A stretch of DNA of 64,000 bases from Allolobophora icterica (taxonomy: Eukaryota; Annelida; Clitellata; Crassiclitellata; Lumbricidae): the NCBI GenBank assembly GCA_963556255.1, contig OY744613.1, forward strand, positions 39,375,286 through 39,439,285, given 5' to 3'. Below the pieces are notes generated by a model. That model was not told where the DNA came from and did not search any database. It was given only the letters and a program-made list of their open reading frames with translations. Each line of letters opens with the position of its first letter. Position 1 is the stretch's first letter. The translations under genes were made by a program, and so were the position numbers. Positions 50,829 through 63,081 of this stretch are shown one piece after another.

Positions 50829-51104
50829 TTACTCTACTACTATGTTCGCTAGTCTTTTCCATTCTTTCTCGAATTCACGGGTTAGTCCGCAGCGTCGAAC
50901 TCTTGATTTTATGACGTAATAATCACAACGTATACACTCACCTAAGTGGTTTTTGATTCCCCTTCCACATTTGGCGCATGGTCTTGTCTCGTAGCCATTT
51001 CGCAGCTGTGCTAAATGTTTGAAACAATACTCCCCAATGCATCGACGAGGGCAGAGATTTTGTTTGCCTATCATAAGCCATTTGCAAAAGTTTTGCCCTA
51101 ACAT
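50829..51104 (-). CDS. Small zinc-binding protein at the right end of element 2
   Basis: About 91 aa from MLGQNFCKW (51104); longer readings run into the inverted repeat. Cys/His clusters (CPRRCIGEYCFKH and PCAKCGRG, then GECIRC) suggest two zinc knuckles, followed by a basic helical tail. Similar small Cys-rich genes near the termini of Polintons are known to me by pattern, function unknown. No equivalent was seen in element 1. Confidence 0.65.
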   Translation of the reverse strand: MLGQNFCKWLMIGKQNLCPRRCIGEYCFKHLAQLRNGYETRPCAKCGRGIKNHLGECIRCDYYVIKSRVRRCGLTREFEKEWKRLANIVVE

Positions 51105-51159
51105 TATGTTTTTATGTATACCACAACAGATTCTTTTATTTAAATTGAAAAAATGACCC

Positions 51160-51203
51160 GGTTTGGGCCGGCCTCGTGGGAGGTTCTCGGCCGGCAGCAA
51201 ACG
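51160..51203 (-). repeat. Inner inverted repeat of element 2, right
   Basis: Reverse complement of 36675-36718 (42 of 44 identical). Confidence 0.8.
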
Positions 51204-51214
51204 TTGGTAATCTC

Positions 51215-51434
51215 ATTTCTTTACCCTGAATGACCATTCCATTCCCTCTGGCAGGCCCTTGATAGCACCAACGGGTTGGGGTTTCAGATTCACTCTTTGT
51301 AACGGTTTTTAAGCTTTTAGAACGCCGCCTGGCGAATGCGTTAACTCCGGTTTCAGATTCACTCATTGTAACGGTTTTTAAGCTTTCAGAACGACACCTA
51401 GCGAATGCGCCAGTTCCTGTATCTCCTATCTACT
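51215..51434 (-). repeat. Outer terminal repeat of element 2 (shared with element 3)
   Basis: The reverse complement matches 60792-61020 almost exactly. Read inward it starts agtagataggagatacagg and carries two tandem units of about 65 bp (cgttctgaaagcttaaaaac..., then cgttctaaaagcttaaaaac...). The AG start is like element 1. After 51434 follows gggact. Confidence 0.75.
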
Positions 51435-51844
51435 GGGACTGACCTTCTGGATTTTGACCTGATTACGGCTTGGTTTTGGTGTGCCATCGGTTGATGCCTT
51501 GTGCATTAGACACCGGCGCAATAGAAGTTAGTAATTACATTACATGCACTTCAACTATCAAACGGAAACGAAGGTTCTTCTAAAGATTTAATCTGAAGAT
51601 TATTCGGCATGGCAGACAAGCATATCCTTAACCCATTCATCGTCAATTATGCAGAACTCTGAAATGTAAAAAACTGAAACTTTTGCTTCTGTTAGGACTT
51701 AGTAGAAGGAAAATCGTCTAACAGTTGGGTATCCCCACCTAATAATTCTATCATACTTGCAAAAACTGATGGGTCTACCCGGTCTATTAAACACAAGAAT
51801 CAAAGCAAATACCTAATCACACATACTAGAATGCAAATAATGTA

Positions 51845-53290
51845 TGTCACGTTATTTCGCCGTCGTCGCTCTGCGATGGTAGGCAGCAGGAACGGGTCAA
51901 CATTGTCAAGCGTTTTCTATCTCGAATTGCAACCACGAGGCTGGTCCCAGAAAGTCCAATCCATCCTATAATGTTGTCAATCCAGGATATTCTTGGTCTA
52001 CCGTTGTTGCGAACTTCTTCTACAAGACCCGTAATCAGGCTGCCTTCGATGTTGTCCCTGGGTGCCTCATGATGTGCCCGAAGTAGGCTTTCGTAGCTTG
52101 CGGGTTCGGACGTGGTTTAGCAGTTCACTTTTGGTCCTCGCCAGCGTGTATACTTGTTCGGTGGCCATACTTTTGTCCAGGGAATTCTTAGTAACCTTCT
52201 GACGCACTTGTTCTTAAACGCTTGGATGTGTTTCTCTTCTTCTTTCCTTAGCGTCCAGGCCTCACATCCGTATGTTTCTGTCGGCCATGCCAATGCCCTC
52301 ATCATCCGTAATTTGGTGTCATTATGTAGGGCCTACCGACTTGTTCTTTCATATTTTTGTCAGTTTAACCATAGCTAGCCTTGATTTGACATCATAGTAG
52401 CAGTCCGCGTCTTGAATTACTCTGCTCCCAAAGTACATAAAAGATTTTACTTTGCTCCAGTTCTCCGGTGTCCACATTTATCTCGAGTGTTTTTCTATGT
52501 TCGTCGTTACCTTCGTTTTTGTCGCATTGATCAACATTCCATATTCTTTTCCTGCATTTTCGACTCGACATTACATTAAAAAAATTTGTAATTATTTCCA
52601 ACAATCCTGAACCCCCAGTGAATCCATACAGTGCCTTTCGCATCACCTGCTCTGTTAGTATTATATTAAACAGGCATGGCGAGAGGCTGCATCCTTGCCG
52701 GACTCCTTTTTGTCTGTCCTGACATTGACGTGTTGCTGTTTGTACAGACTTCGTAATAGTGGTGTGTCAGTTGGGGCGGAAACCCTATTTCGAGCAAGGT
52801 CAACCATAGTTGATTATGCCTGATCATATCGAAGGCCTTTGTGAAGTCAATAAAGCAAAGATATACCGGTTGATTTCTCTCTCTTGCTTTTTCTAGAATA
52901 ATTCTCAGATTCACAATCTGGTCTCGCGTGCCTCTTTTTGGCCCGAATCCAGCTTGTTCCTTTGCAATCTCTTCTTCTAGTTTGAGTTTCATTCTTTCTA
53001 AAATCACGCGTAGTAGTATCTTGCTAGCATGCGAGACCAGAGCGATCGTTCTGCAATTGCTGCGGGTCTCCCTTCTCGGGGGAGTGGAATAAATGTTGAT
53101 TTTGTCCATTCTTCTGGCCAGACTCCGGTCTTCCATACTGCTACACAAATCTCGTGGAGTTTGGTCATTGTCATCCCCCCCAACCTGAATAGTTCTACGG
53201 CTACATCATCCGGGCCTGGTGCTTTACGTGTTGCCGATTTCAGCACTGCTCGTCTGATTTAATCTATCAATTGTGGTGGTTCTCTCTCGC
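51845..53290 (-). pseudogene. RTE-like LINE remnant
   Basis: Minus-strand pieces in shifting frames: KAPGPDDVAVELF, CRTIALVSHASKILLRVILE, EQAGFGPKRGTRDQI and CFIDFTKAFDMI (RT domain), then YGCEAWTLRKEEEKHIQAF and a terminal basic region. The order matches the C-terminal half of RTE-type elements. The YADD-containing part is lost or unreadable, and no endonuclease is left. It is a 5'-truncated, decayed insertion. Confidence 0.75.
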
Positions 53291-53482
53291 TTGTGTGTCA
53301 ATTGCGATTTTTATGTTTTCATCTTCGTCATTGTATAGTATACGAAGGTACTGAATACAAATTACGTAGTTACATTTTGAAAATAGTTACATTGTTCATC
53401 ACTGCATATTTACGAATAGATTTTAAAATATTACACGTTTTTTTCCATTATATTAAATAGCATTTGTCAATTTGTTGAGCAG

Positions 53483-53575
53483 AAGGACATGATGACATTA
53501 TTCAGCCAGAAGCTTCAGAACTAATTAATTCTGAAAGTCCAATAATTGAAGCTACAGCTGCTCCATCTTCAACAG
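53483..53575 (+). CDS. Host gene exon, Ser/Thr-rich linker duplicate
   Basis: 93 bp (31 codons), phase 1-1, between ttgttgagcag and gtcagg. It encodes an acidic, Cys-free linker ending IIEATAAPSST. Length, phase and flanks match the exon at 28802, so it is a duplicate that has diverged. It splices in frame to the terminal exon at 59328. Confidence 0.5.
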
Positions 53576-54189
53576 GTCAGGAAGTCGGAACTAAATATTA
53601 GTCTATAAGATAATAACAATAATGTAATTCTTCCAGTGTGTAACTGACATCGTTAATGCACTAATATTTTTTTATTTTTTTTATTATTATCATTCTTATT
53701 CGGATAGATAAGCTTTGCTGATCACCAAATACAGGTTCATATCCAGAGCTGCAAATTGCATCCATAGTGCATTTTCGAGATCTAGTTGCTTCTGCCGATA
53801 ATAATCGAAATCACCAAATATTTCCGAACACAAATCAGGGCTATACTGAATAGAACACAAGTTAATTCCCTAGACCAAGACTTCTGTGGCTATGGCCTAC
53901 GCATCTGCTGGCCCGTCCCTTTGGAATGATCGTCCTTCCATGACTCGTTCTCAGATCCTAGCCTAACTGGGGCATTGCTGCTAATTCTCGCTGTCTTAAG
54001 ACTCTCACGGGTCTCCTCTCACTGGGAGCGCCTCTGATTAGGTTGTACTGCTAGAGGCGCTTATTACAATTCATTAATACAATACACTGCAATGCAGATT
54101 AATAATATTTATTATAATGCTGAGCCTAGTTTATGAAATCCTAAAGGGTTAAATAATAATTTTATTAATAATTAAAATAGTAATAATAG

Positions 54190-54194
54190 TATTA

Positions 54195-54249
<55 letters not shown>
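54190..54249. repeat. (AAT)n microsatellite, 5' side of LINE
   Basis: About 20 aat units immediately before the LINE's 5' hairpin. Confidence 0.9.
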
Positions 54250-54250
<1 letters not shown>

Positions 54251-54277
54251 GAAGGGCCATTCTGGAATGGCCCTTCG
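54250..54277 (+). other. Perfect 13-bp hairpin at 5' end of LINE
   Basis: cgaagggccattc, two bases, then its exact reverse complement, directly after the (AAT)n tract. It may mark the 5' terminus of the R2/NeSL-like element. Confidence 0.75.
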
Positions 54278-54462
54278 CTAAGATGGCGGCATGTTTTCTA
54301 TTCGTGCCTAATTTGGTTTTAACTCTGCACTTTTAAGCGACTGTTGTTCTTGCGTTCTATATTCACTTGGTAAGCACGCTTATTTCCCAACCCCGCTCAT
54401 CTTGGACTGATTTTTGAACTGATTTTTGTTGCATTTTTTGCACAGTCAATCGTTGTTCTTGA

Positions 54463-57461
54463 TTGGCATTGTGGCGTGCCGAATCGCTCCGGCATTATCG
54501 CCCGGGGGCGTGCATGGCTGATTCATCTTTTCAATCATGGCCTCTCTCTCAGACAGCTAATAAGGCTAAGGGCACATGCAGTGTGTGTCATGCCGTCAGG
54601 CAATTACATCTAGGCGACGGCTTGGTCCACAAGCACGGACCTAGGGACAACCCTTGCCCCGGCTCGAATAGGCCGCCCCTTACCGTCTACACAACACATG
54701 CTCCCTCTAACTCCGGTCCCTTAGCTCAAACCTCTGCATGCGAACCACCTACTGCCTCATGTTCTAGTCAGGACCCGGTTACTTCTCCCCATCCTATTTC
54801 CAAAATCACCCACCCCTCCCATATTGGCGGCCTAATCAAGCATGTTCCTAGAGGGGCTAGGCCTGCAGTGGCCAAGTTGTTGGTCAACATCATAGATAAA
54901 ATCACTCACGACCCGCTTAGGGAGGATGCTTGGGTTGCATTGCTGTGTTTTGGGGGCCACACACTGTTAACACCAAGCAGAGGAGGCAAAAGACATAATA
55001 TCGCTCAAACCATAAAGAAGAGGGTGGAGACCTTCCAATTGGAACTAGCAGCTGGAATCCCTTTTTCAAGTCCAGCAGATGGGTCTGGGCTCTTTAACAA
55101 ACGTCAAAAGAGGTGGTCAGACACCGACAGTATTGCACGGGCAGTATCATCAAAGCTGGAGGATGGCAACATCCGCGCCGCTGTTAGGATTCTCTGCTCG
55201 GGTGATCGCCCAATCCAGGCTGATTCAGAGTCCTTGGAGGAACTGCGCAACAAGCATCCTCCTGCTGAGATCGTGTCTGAACCACCACATCCACCATCAA
55301 ACTCACTCGCTTTCCAGACAACGGAGGGTGAGGTGATGCATGCAATTCGCTCATTCCCAGCTGGGTCGGCCGGGGGGCCCGACGGGATACGCCCCCAACA
55401 TATACTCGATCTGATAAACTGCAAGGAGGTTGGCACAGTTCTGCTTACATCACTCACTGCCTTAATAAACATCTTGCTGGCAGGCACCTGTCCAGAAAGC
55501 ATTACACCTCTCTTGTTTGGGGGCACCCTGTTTGCTTTAAGGAAGAAATCGGGGGGTCTCCGCCCCATCGCAATTGGCTACTGCTGGCGTCGTTTGGCAT
55601 CAAAGTGTGCAAACGCTTTTGCTCTCTCTCGTATTTTGCACCTCTGCAGCTTGGGGTTGGTACGTCAGGAGGCTGCGAGGCTGCCACACACGCTGCCAGA
55701 CGCTTCCTGGCAGATCTGCCCTCTGGCGCAGTCTTGGTCAAACTGGACTTCACGAATGCTTTTATTAGTCTTAGTCGCACAAGCATCCTAGCAGCTGTTT
55801 CCGAGCACATTCCTGAACTCTACCCATACTGTCACGTGGCTTACAGTAAATCTTCTGTTCTCAAATATGGCGACTTCTCTCTTCAGTCACAATCTGGTTT
55901 ACAACAAGGCGATCCTCTTGGACCACTTCTGTTTTGTCTCCCTATTCAACGTATCTTGTCCAGCCTCCAATCATCTCTTCGTATTGGTTATCTTGATGAC
56001 TTGACCCTGGGTGGGACTGCATCCATGGTGGCTATGGATGTCCAGGCCATTATCAGAGAGGCGGGTAAAATGGGTCTGACACTTAACGTTTCAAAATGTG
56101 AGATCATAAACACCCACAAAGTTGATTTGCCACCACCTCTGGACAGTTTCGCCATTACATCCTCTTGTGATGCATTCCTCCTTGGGGCACCTCTCTCTGC
56201 TGGTGGAGCTCTCGATGTTGCTCTGGAGATGCGTTGTGCAGAGCTTTCACTTGGTATTTCTCGATTGTCTTCAATAGCTAAACATGATGCCCTAATCTTA
56301 TTCCGCAGCTCTCTCAGTTCACCTATTTTGCTTCATACTCTTCGCTGTTTCCCATGTATGGGGAACCCAAAGCTACTCCAGTTTGACCAGATAATGCGCA
56401 CGGGTCTCATTAAAACACTTAATCTGGCCATTGCTGCCAGCAACTGGGTTCAAGCCACTCTACCAGTTAGGAGTGGAGGTCTTGGCATCCGTCGTGTGTC
56501 CTCGCTGGCATTACCCGCCTTTCTGGCTTCCGCCGCAGGTACCGCAACTTTGCAAGCCTCCATTTTGTCCAACACTGATGCGCCCCTAGATCGGGCTCTC
56601 ATAATGGCCCAAGAACAGTGGCTAACTGAATCGGGTGCTCCACTCCCCGAAGAAACCCTCTCCCATAAGCAGTGTGCCTGGGACCACCCTCTCATTATGA
56701 AAGACATGGCAGCTTTAGAGGCCTCGATAACAACAGATTACCACCAGGCCAGGCTGAAGGCAGTCGCCTCACCGCACGCAGGTGATTGGCTACTAGCGCT
56801 CCCCATAAGCGCTTGTGGACTGAGGCTAAATGACGAAGCAGTCCGTATCGCAACAGGACTGCGCCTCGGGGCGGATTTATGTGCTCCTCACGAATGCCCT
56901 TGTGGAGCGACGGTCCAAGAGGACGGCTCACATGGGATGTCATGCAGCCTCGGGCCAGGTCGCACTGCCAGACATGCTCTACTAAACGACATCATTTGGC
57001 GTGGCCTCACCAAAGCTGGCTTTCCAGCCACAAAGGAGCCCACTGGACTTGTCAGGTCTGATGGGAGACGTCCTGATGGGGTAACTCTTATCCCATGGGA
57101 GGGTGGTAAATGCCTTGCATGGGACGCCACTGTTATTGACACCCTGGCAGAATCATACCGCACCAGATCAGCTGAGGTTGCAGGGGCGGCTGCCGAGATA
57201 GCAGCGGACAGAAAAACATCCAAATATACTGCCATTTTGTCATCATATTGCTTTGTGCCCTTGGCCTTTGAAACTCTGGGTCCCATAAATCAGGAAGGCC
57301 TCGCACTGATCAACCTCCTCGGCTACCGCCTGGCCCAAATATCAGGAGACAATAGAGAGACTACTTTCCTTTATCAGCGCTTATCTATGGCAATCCAACG
57401 CTTCAATGCTGTCGCTTTTGTCAGCACCTTTTGCACCGATAAAACCATCTGCGAAGACTAG
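54463..57461 (+). pseudogene. R2/NeSL-like non-LTR retrotransposon ORF, one frameshift
   Basis: About 1000 codons in two frames that switch near 55617-55640. The N-terminus has a Cys/His cluster (CSVCHAVRQLHLGDGLVHKHG, then NPCPGS). RT motifs are GGPDGIRPQHI, SGGLRPIAIGYCWRRL, LVKLDFTNAFISL, QGDPLGPLLFCL and IGYLDDLTLGG (the YLDD active site). The C-terminus has CPCGATVQEDGSHGMSC and a restriction-like nuclease signature (RRPDGVTLIPW, LAWDATV). Such a nuclease replaces the AP-endonuclease in R2/NeSL-type LINEs, but the clade is not certain. It is flanked by AAT repeats. Apart from the frameshift the frame is long and clean, so the copy is young. Confidence 0.8.
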
Positions 57462-57488
57462 CCATTCCAGAACAATGCCCCCTAATTT

Positions 57489-57523
57489 TTGAACTCCCGA
57501 GGGATCATATGTACCTCGGGGAA
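57489..57523 (+). other. 3'-end stem-loop of LINE
   Basis: cccgagg, an 11-base loop, then cctcggg, just before the A-run and (TAA)n tail. A similar one lies at 57632-57658 (ccctgagg ... cctcgggg) and a decayed one near 57965-57995. Confidence 0.65.
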
Positions 57524-57547
57524 AAAAATAATAATAATAATAATAAC

Positions 57548-57614
<67 letters not shown>
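57524..57614. repeat. (TAA)n tail tract
   Basis: taa repeat following the LINE 3' end, with one aac interruption. Confidence 0.95.
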
Positions 57615-57660
57615 TTAGTTAATATTGAAGTCCCTGAGGGATCCTGTATACCTCGGGGCA

Positions 57661-57678
57661 AAAAAAAAAAAAAAAAAA

Positions 57679-57734
<56 letters not shown>

Positions 57735-57735
57735 G
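57661..57735. repeat. A-run plus (TAA)n tract
   Basis: About 20 A then taa units after the second 3'-end copy. Confidence 0.95.
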
Positions 57736-57737
57736 AG

Positions 57738-58000
57738 ACAATGGGCCCCATCAATCGTGCAGGCCGGGAGTTCTTGACAGAGTTGGGCCGCCGTGTAACC
57801 ACAGTCTCAGGTGATCCACAGGAGACAGTTTATCTCTTCCAGAGACTATCAATTTGCCTCCAACGTTTTAACGCCATTGCTTTTAGGGGAACCTTCACAC
57901 CACAACCCGGAGACGAGGACGGCGTGCTCCAAGCTTATATACACTTCCGTTTTATAGTTTCTTAGATCCTGATGGATTTTCGTACCTCTGGCGTAAAAAA
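57738..58000 (+). pseudogene. 5'-truncated second LINE copy
   Basis: Encodes GPINRAGREFLTELGRR, ETVYLFQRLSICLQRFNAIAF, homologous to the C-terminus of the preceding ORF (GPINQEGLALINLLGYR, FLYQRLSMAIQRFNAVAF). It runs to a degraded 3' end and A-run. Confidence 0.8.
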
Positions 58001-59075
<1,075 letters not shown>

Positions 59076-59084
59076 AATAATAAC

Positions 59085-59146
<62 letters not shown>

Positions 59147-59327
59147 GAGTAATAATTATAATAATTATTTCAATGAACTGCCCAACCGTCTAAGCCTGTG
59201 TATGAGGTTTAATAAGTAAGTATTAATTCAAGTTAGCGGTTTATTTGGCGTAGTCTCCTAAACCCAGAAAGTCACATTTTTGAAGCATTTATTGTCACTT
59301 TCTGTTCTGTTTCTTTACCCGTTAAAG

Positions 59328-59458
59328 GTACGAATGCAACAGTTAAGGATAACAAGGAATCCAAAGGCAAATCAATGATGCTATACATCATAATCGCCGT
59401 CGTCGTGCTTGCAGCTATTGTAGTAGTGGGTGGACTCGCTTATTACATACTAGTGTAA
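59328..59458 (+). CDS. Host gene terminal exon, TM anchor and stop
   Basis: After cccgttaaag, in the phase-1 frame: a short hydrophilic stretch with KDNKESKGKS, then a hydrophobic helix (MLYIIIAVVVLAAIVVVGGL), a short AYYILV end and TAA at 59456. It would anchor the PAN-containing ectodomain as a type I membrane protein with practically no cytoplasmic tail. The downstream stretch to 60791 holds no recognised gene. Confidence 0.6.
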
Positions 59459-60791
59459 GTCAATCCTATGTTCAATTCTCGACTGGATTAAAAGAGCTCT
59501 GTTAGCTAATTAATTCTCTGTCTGTGACTTAAACCTCGAACTGATGAGGAAAGAGGTCAGTATATGTAAGTGTAATGTAGTTGGCGTCATTCCTCGGTTG
59601 GGTCACCCGACGGGTGGGATAGTCGACCCACGGCAGAAGAAGTTATCTAGGTTTTCACGATCTTTATTTCTTTACAAATGTCAGCATGCACAGTACAATC
59701 CAGGAACGATTACTTTCTTAACACAGTGCAACTGCTTTTATTACCGTGTAAGAAGGTTGGCCTTCAGACATAGGCAGCTGGAATCTGTCTGCATAAAGTA
59801 ACATTCCTCGTTGATTATTCTACCTCCAGAAAGGCCTCTTCCGCCTTACAATTTCTGGCAATTGCATCTCCAGCTGCCCGCTTAGTCATCCCTCCTCCGT
59901 TATCCTGCGTTGAGGCCATGATCCTTCCTTGCCCCGCTCGTCTACTCTCTCTTTCCTCTCCAAATCTCTGTCTCTGTCTCGCTCTCTCTTGTTCTCCACA
60001 ACTCTCGCGCCGTCTACCTGTGTTTGCGTGTCTGTCTCTCTCTCCAGTCTACCCAATACATTCGCCTCCTCTTAGAGGAAGAGTAGCACCTGCGACTGAC
60101 AACACTGAATTTACAAGACACAATACAACAAAAAAAGTTATCGAGACTCGAGCTGCTGGGCTCGGTAACAAATTTGCATAGGCCTACTGAAACACAGAGA
60201 AAACAAAGAAATCGCTAAAACAACTTGCAAAATAATGTTTACAATTCTTGCGCAACAAATTTTTCTAAGATATAAGACCACTTTTATGGTTTTAACGGCT
60301 CAGCGCCTCTGTTTGGACATTAAACAACCCTGCTATAGTGTGTGCAAGTTGTGAAACCTAAGAATAATGTCCAAGTGACCCCGTGCAGCACGCGCTCGAC
60401 ATACACGAAGACAAGGAAAATATAAGGTGCTGTGATATCTAATCCGGAGTTATCACTCCTCTCGTCACTGATATAATAAAAAAACTAATACATTGTCTTG
60501 TGCTATTGTCTGGTGCGAATCTTAACCGAGCATTTATTTTAGAAATTATAACATTATAGCATGCGAACTAATTGACCAGTCCAATATAATGAGAGATCGG
60601 GTATAACAGCAGAGAAAGAAGTCAGCAACTTACATAAATGCAATAATGACGTCCACCCAGTAACGCAGGTAGACCCTACATGCGAAAAACTACACTTTTT
60701 ACGCGGTGGAATTTACATCGAGATGTAGGCCTACAGGCAATCTGTTTTTGAACCAAACCAAAGTATTGAAGGCACAATCGAAGATGACTTC

Positions 60792-61020
60792 AGTAGATAG
60801 GAGATACAGGAACTGGCGCATTCGCTAGGTGTCGTTCTGAAAGCTTAAAAACCGTTACAATGAGTGAATCTGAAACCGGAGTTAACGCATTCGCCAGGCG
60901 GCGTTCTAAAAGCTTAAAAACCGTTACAAAGAGTGAATCTGAAACCCCAACCCGTTGGTGCTATCAAGGGCCTGCCAGAGGGGAATGGAATGGTCATTCA
61001 GGGTAAAGAAATGAGATTAC
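60792..61020 (+). repeat. Outer terminal repeat of element 3
   Basis: Inverted match to 51215-51434. It has the same two tandem 65-bp units. It ends at gagattac, after which the two copies differ. Confidence 0.75.
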
Positions 61021-61149
61021 AAGCCCTCTCGTGACCAGCCAGCCCTTATAAACAGATCGGCTTTTAAAACAGTGCCTATGCTTATAACTCTCCCAGCCCT
61101 AAGTCTGCCACCTTCTCATCGTTCTCCTCCAGCACCAGGCAATTAAAAA

Positions 61150-61256
61150 AACTCAATAGCACACACAACAACACACAGACACACACACAGACACACACAC
61201 CTACACACACATACATACACACATACACAAACACACATACACACATATACTGTCTG

Positions 61257-61293
<37 letters not shown>

Positions 61294-61300
61294 GCAACGC
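61150..61300. repeat. (CA)n and (CTGT)n microsatellites
   Basis: acacac-type repeat at 61150-61250 followed by ctgt units at 61253-61293. Confidence 0.9.
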
Positions 61301-61942
61301 ACCGACAGACAAACAAACAGAAGAGACGCCCATATAGACAGGAACACACACACATACAGAGGCATAGACAGACCTACGCACAGACAGGCCTATACATAAA
61401 ATTTTAAGTTACAGAATCGGATAGAGGGTGAAAAATCCGGAATTTTGCGTACCTACACGGCATACTTTGCTTCATAAATAAAGAAACGCAGTGCTGGCCC
61501 ATTTAAATCTTCAGCCATGAAGAACATACTGGGCCAAGCTGCCCATCTTAACGACTGCAGAACAAGCCACCTATCGAGTGTGGCGGAATCATTTGATAAT
61601 GCGATAGATATAACAAACTGAAATATGGTTCTTCTCGTAGATGGCACAGTAGCTACATTGGTAACAGCGTTAGGCATGATTGTTACGATCCCAGTTCGCC
61701 TCCCGAAGACGGCATGACTTTTGTAAATACTTTAGTGATTTAAAATCTTGGTCTATCACGGTTGGTATTATATACTGGGACCTTAAATTGCGTGGTTCCG
61801 ATCCAAACGGGCAGCGGTGATGAAGATTCTCATCCGATCAATGATCAAGGTCGAGGCAATACAGTCGCTGTATAAAACACGTACGTTTGCATGTTCCCAT
61901 TTCAGGTTACACGATGAATTAATTGATGCAACCATCATTTGT

Positions 61943-62045
61943 GGGGCGCGGTGGCTCAGTGGTAAGTTCGGCGCCTTGTGACCGGAGGGTTACAGGTTCG
62001 AATCCCACTCTAGCCGCTGCGTACGGACCTTGGGCAAGTCACCCC
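61943..62045 (+). mobile_element. tRNA-derived SINE fragment
   Basis: The tRNA-like head has an A-box tggctcagtgg (61952) and B-box ggttcgaatcc (61995-62005), followed by the conserved-type word accttgggcaagtcac found after the head in MIR-like and related SINEs. It has no 3' tail of its own and runs directly into the satellite. It is not a functional tRNA: there is no paired acceptor stem around it. Confidence 0.75.
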
Positions 62046-62720
62046 GAAACAAATTTTTCATTGTCAAAAATTCATCAGGCCAAAATCAATATTTACACCT
62101 GAAACGTGCAGAAAAATCGTTTCTACGCTGTGTAAAATTTTTTCACCCATCCCCAAAAACTTTTACCCCGAAAGAAATTTTTCATTGACAAAAATTCATC
62201 AGGCCATAATCAATATTTACACCGGAAACGTGTAGAAAAAGCAATTTTGCTATGTGTGAAATTTTTCACCCAACCCCCAAAACACCCCGAAACAAATTTT
62301 TCATTGTCAAAAATTCATCAGGTCAAAATCAATATTTACACCTGAAACGTGCAGAAAAATCGTTTTTACGCTGTGTAAAATTTTTTCACCCATCCCCAAA
62401 AACTTTTACCCCGAAATAAATTTTTCATTGTCAAAAATTCATCAGGCCAAAATCAATATTTCCACCGGAAACGTGCAGAAAAAGCAATTTTGCTATGTGT
62501 AAAATTTTTTCACCCATCCCCAAAAACTTTTACCCCGAAACAAATTTTTCATTGTCAAAAATTCATCAGGCCAAAATCAATATTTACACCTGAAACGTGC
62601 AGAAAAATCGTTTTTACGCTGTGTAAAATTTTTTCACCCATCCCCAAAAACTTTTACCCCGAAACAAATTTTTCATTGTCAAAAATTCATCAGGCCAAAA
62701 TCAATATTTCGAACGAAATC
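62041..62720. repeat. Satellite of about 122-bp units, two alternating types
   Basis: Five and a half units beginning ccccgaaacaaatttttcat. Units 1, 3 and 5 share cctgaaacgtgcagaaaaatcg; units 2 and 4 share ccggaaacgtg(t/c)agaaaaagc. The alternation makes a dimeric higher-order unit of about 245 bp. The last unit is diverged. No gene. Confidence 0.85.
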
Positions 62721-62837
62721 GTGCAGTGAACGCAAATCTACGCTGAGTAAAATTTTCAGCCGGACTTTGAAATTTCAAAACGTGACACTTCTCGTCGTTT
62801 TCTGAATACCATTTTTCGGTCACGTTTTTGGACTTGT

Positions 62838-62955
62838 GAATTATGGAAATCGGGGAACTATGGAAATCGGGGAAATACGGAAATCTGGAACCACGGAAAT
62901 CGGGGAACTGCGGAAATCGGGGCACTACGGAAATCGGGGAACTGGGGAAATTGTA
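62838..62955. repeat. Short tandem repeat, ggaaatcggggaacta type
   Basis: Seven imperfect units of 17-19 bp. The minus-strand frame here (FPDFR repeats) is an artefact. Confidence 0.85.
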
Positions 62956-63081
62956 CGGCGGTGGCGCGGTGACCTGCGGAAACTTGAGCACATAAAAAAT
63001 TATAAATCCGCTAATCGTATGGTGGTGGCGCGGTCGGAACAACAACAGATTCAACGTTCCAACCGCCTACGACGAACATTT

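Larger units (their letters stand above)
36675..51434. mobile_element. Polinton/Maverick (adintovirus-like) element 2
   Basis: A second element with the same gene set as element 1 but visibly less AT-rich and strongly diverged in protein sequence. Order from the left on minus: membrane protein, 181-aa protein, fiber, protease, core-like protein, major capsid, small virion-like protein, penton, 367-aa protein, ATPase; then PLA2 and integrase on plus; then polymerase and a small zinc protein on minus. The right end is placed at 51434 because the 220 bp inside it match, inverted, the left end of element 3. The left end is uncertain: only a 44-bp inner inverted repeat (36675-36718) is preserved and no flanking duplication could be matched. 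Confidence 0.85.

Noticed and set aside
61943..62020. tRNA gene
   Set aside because: A and B boxes are present but there is no consistent acceptor stem or anticodon arm, and the SINE-type word ttgggcaagtcac follows.
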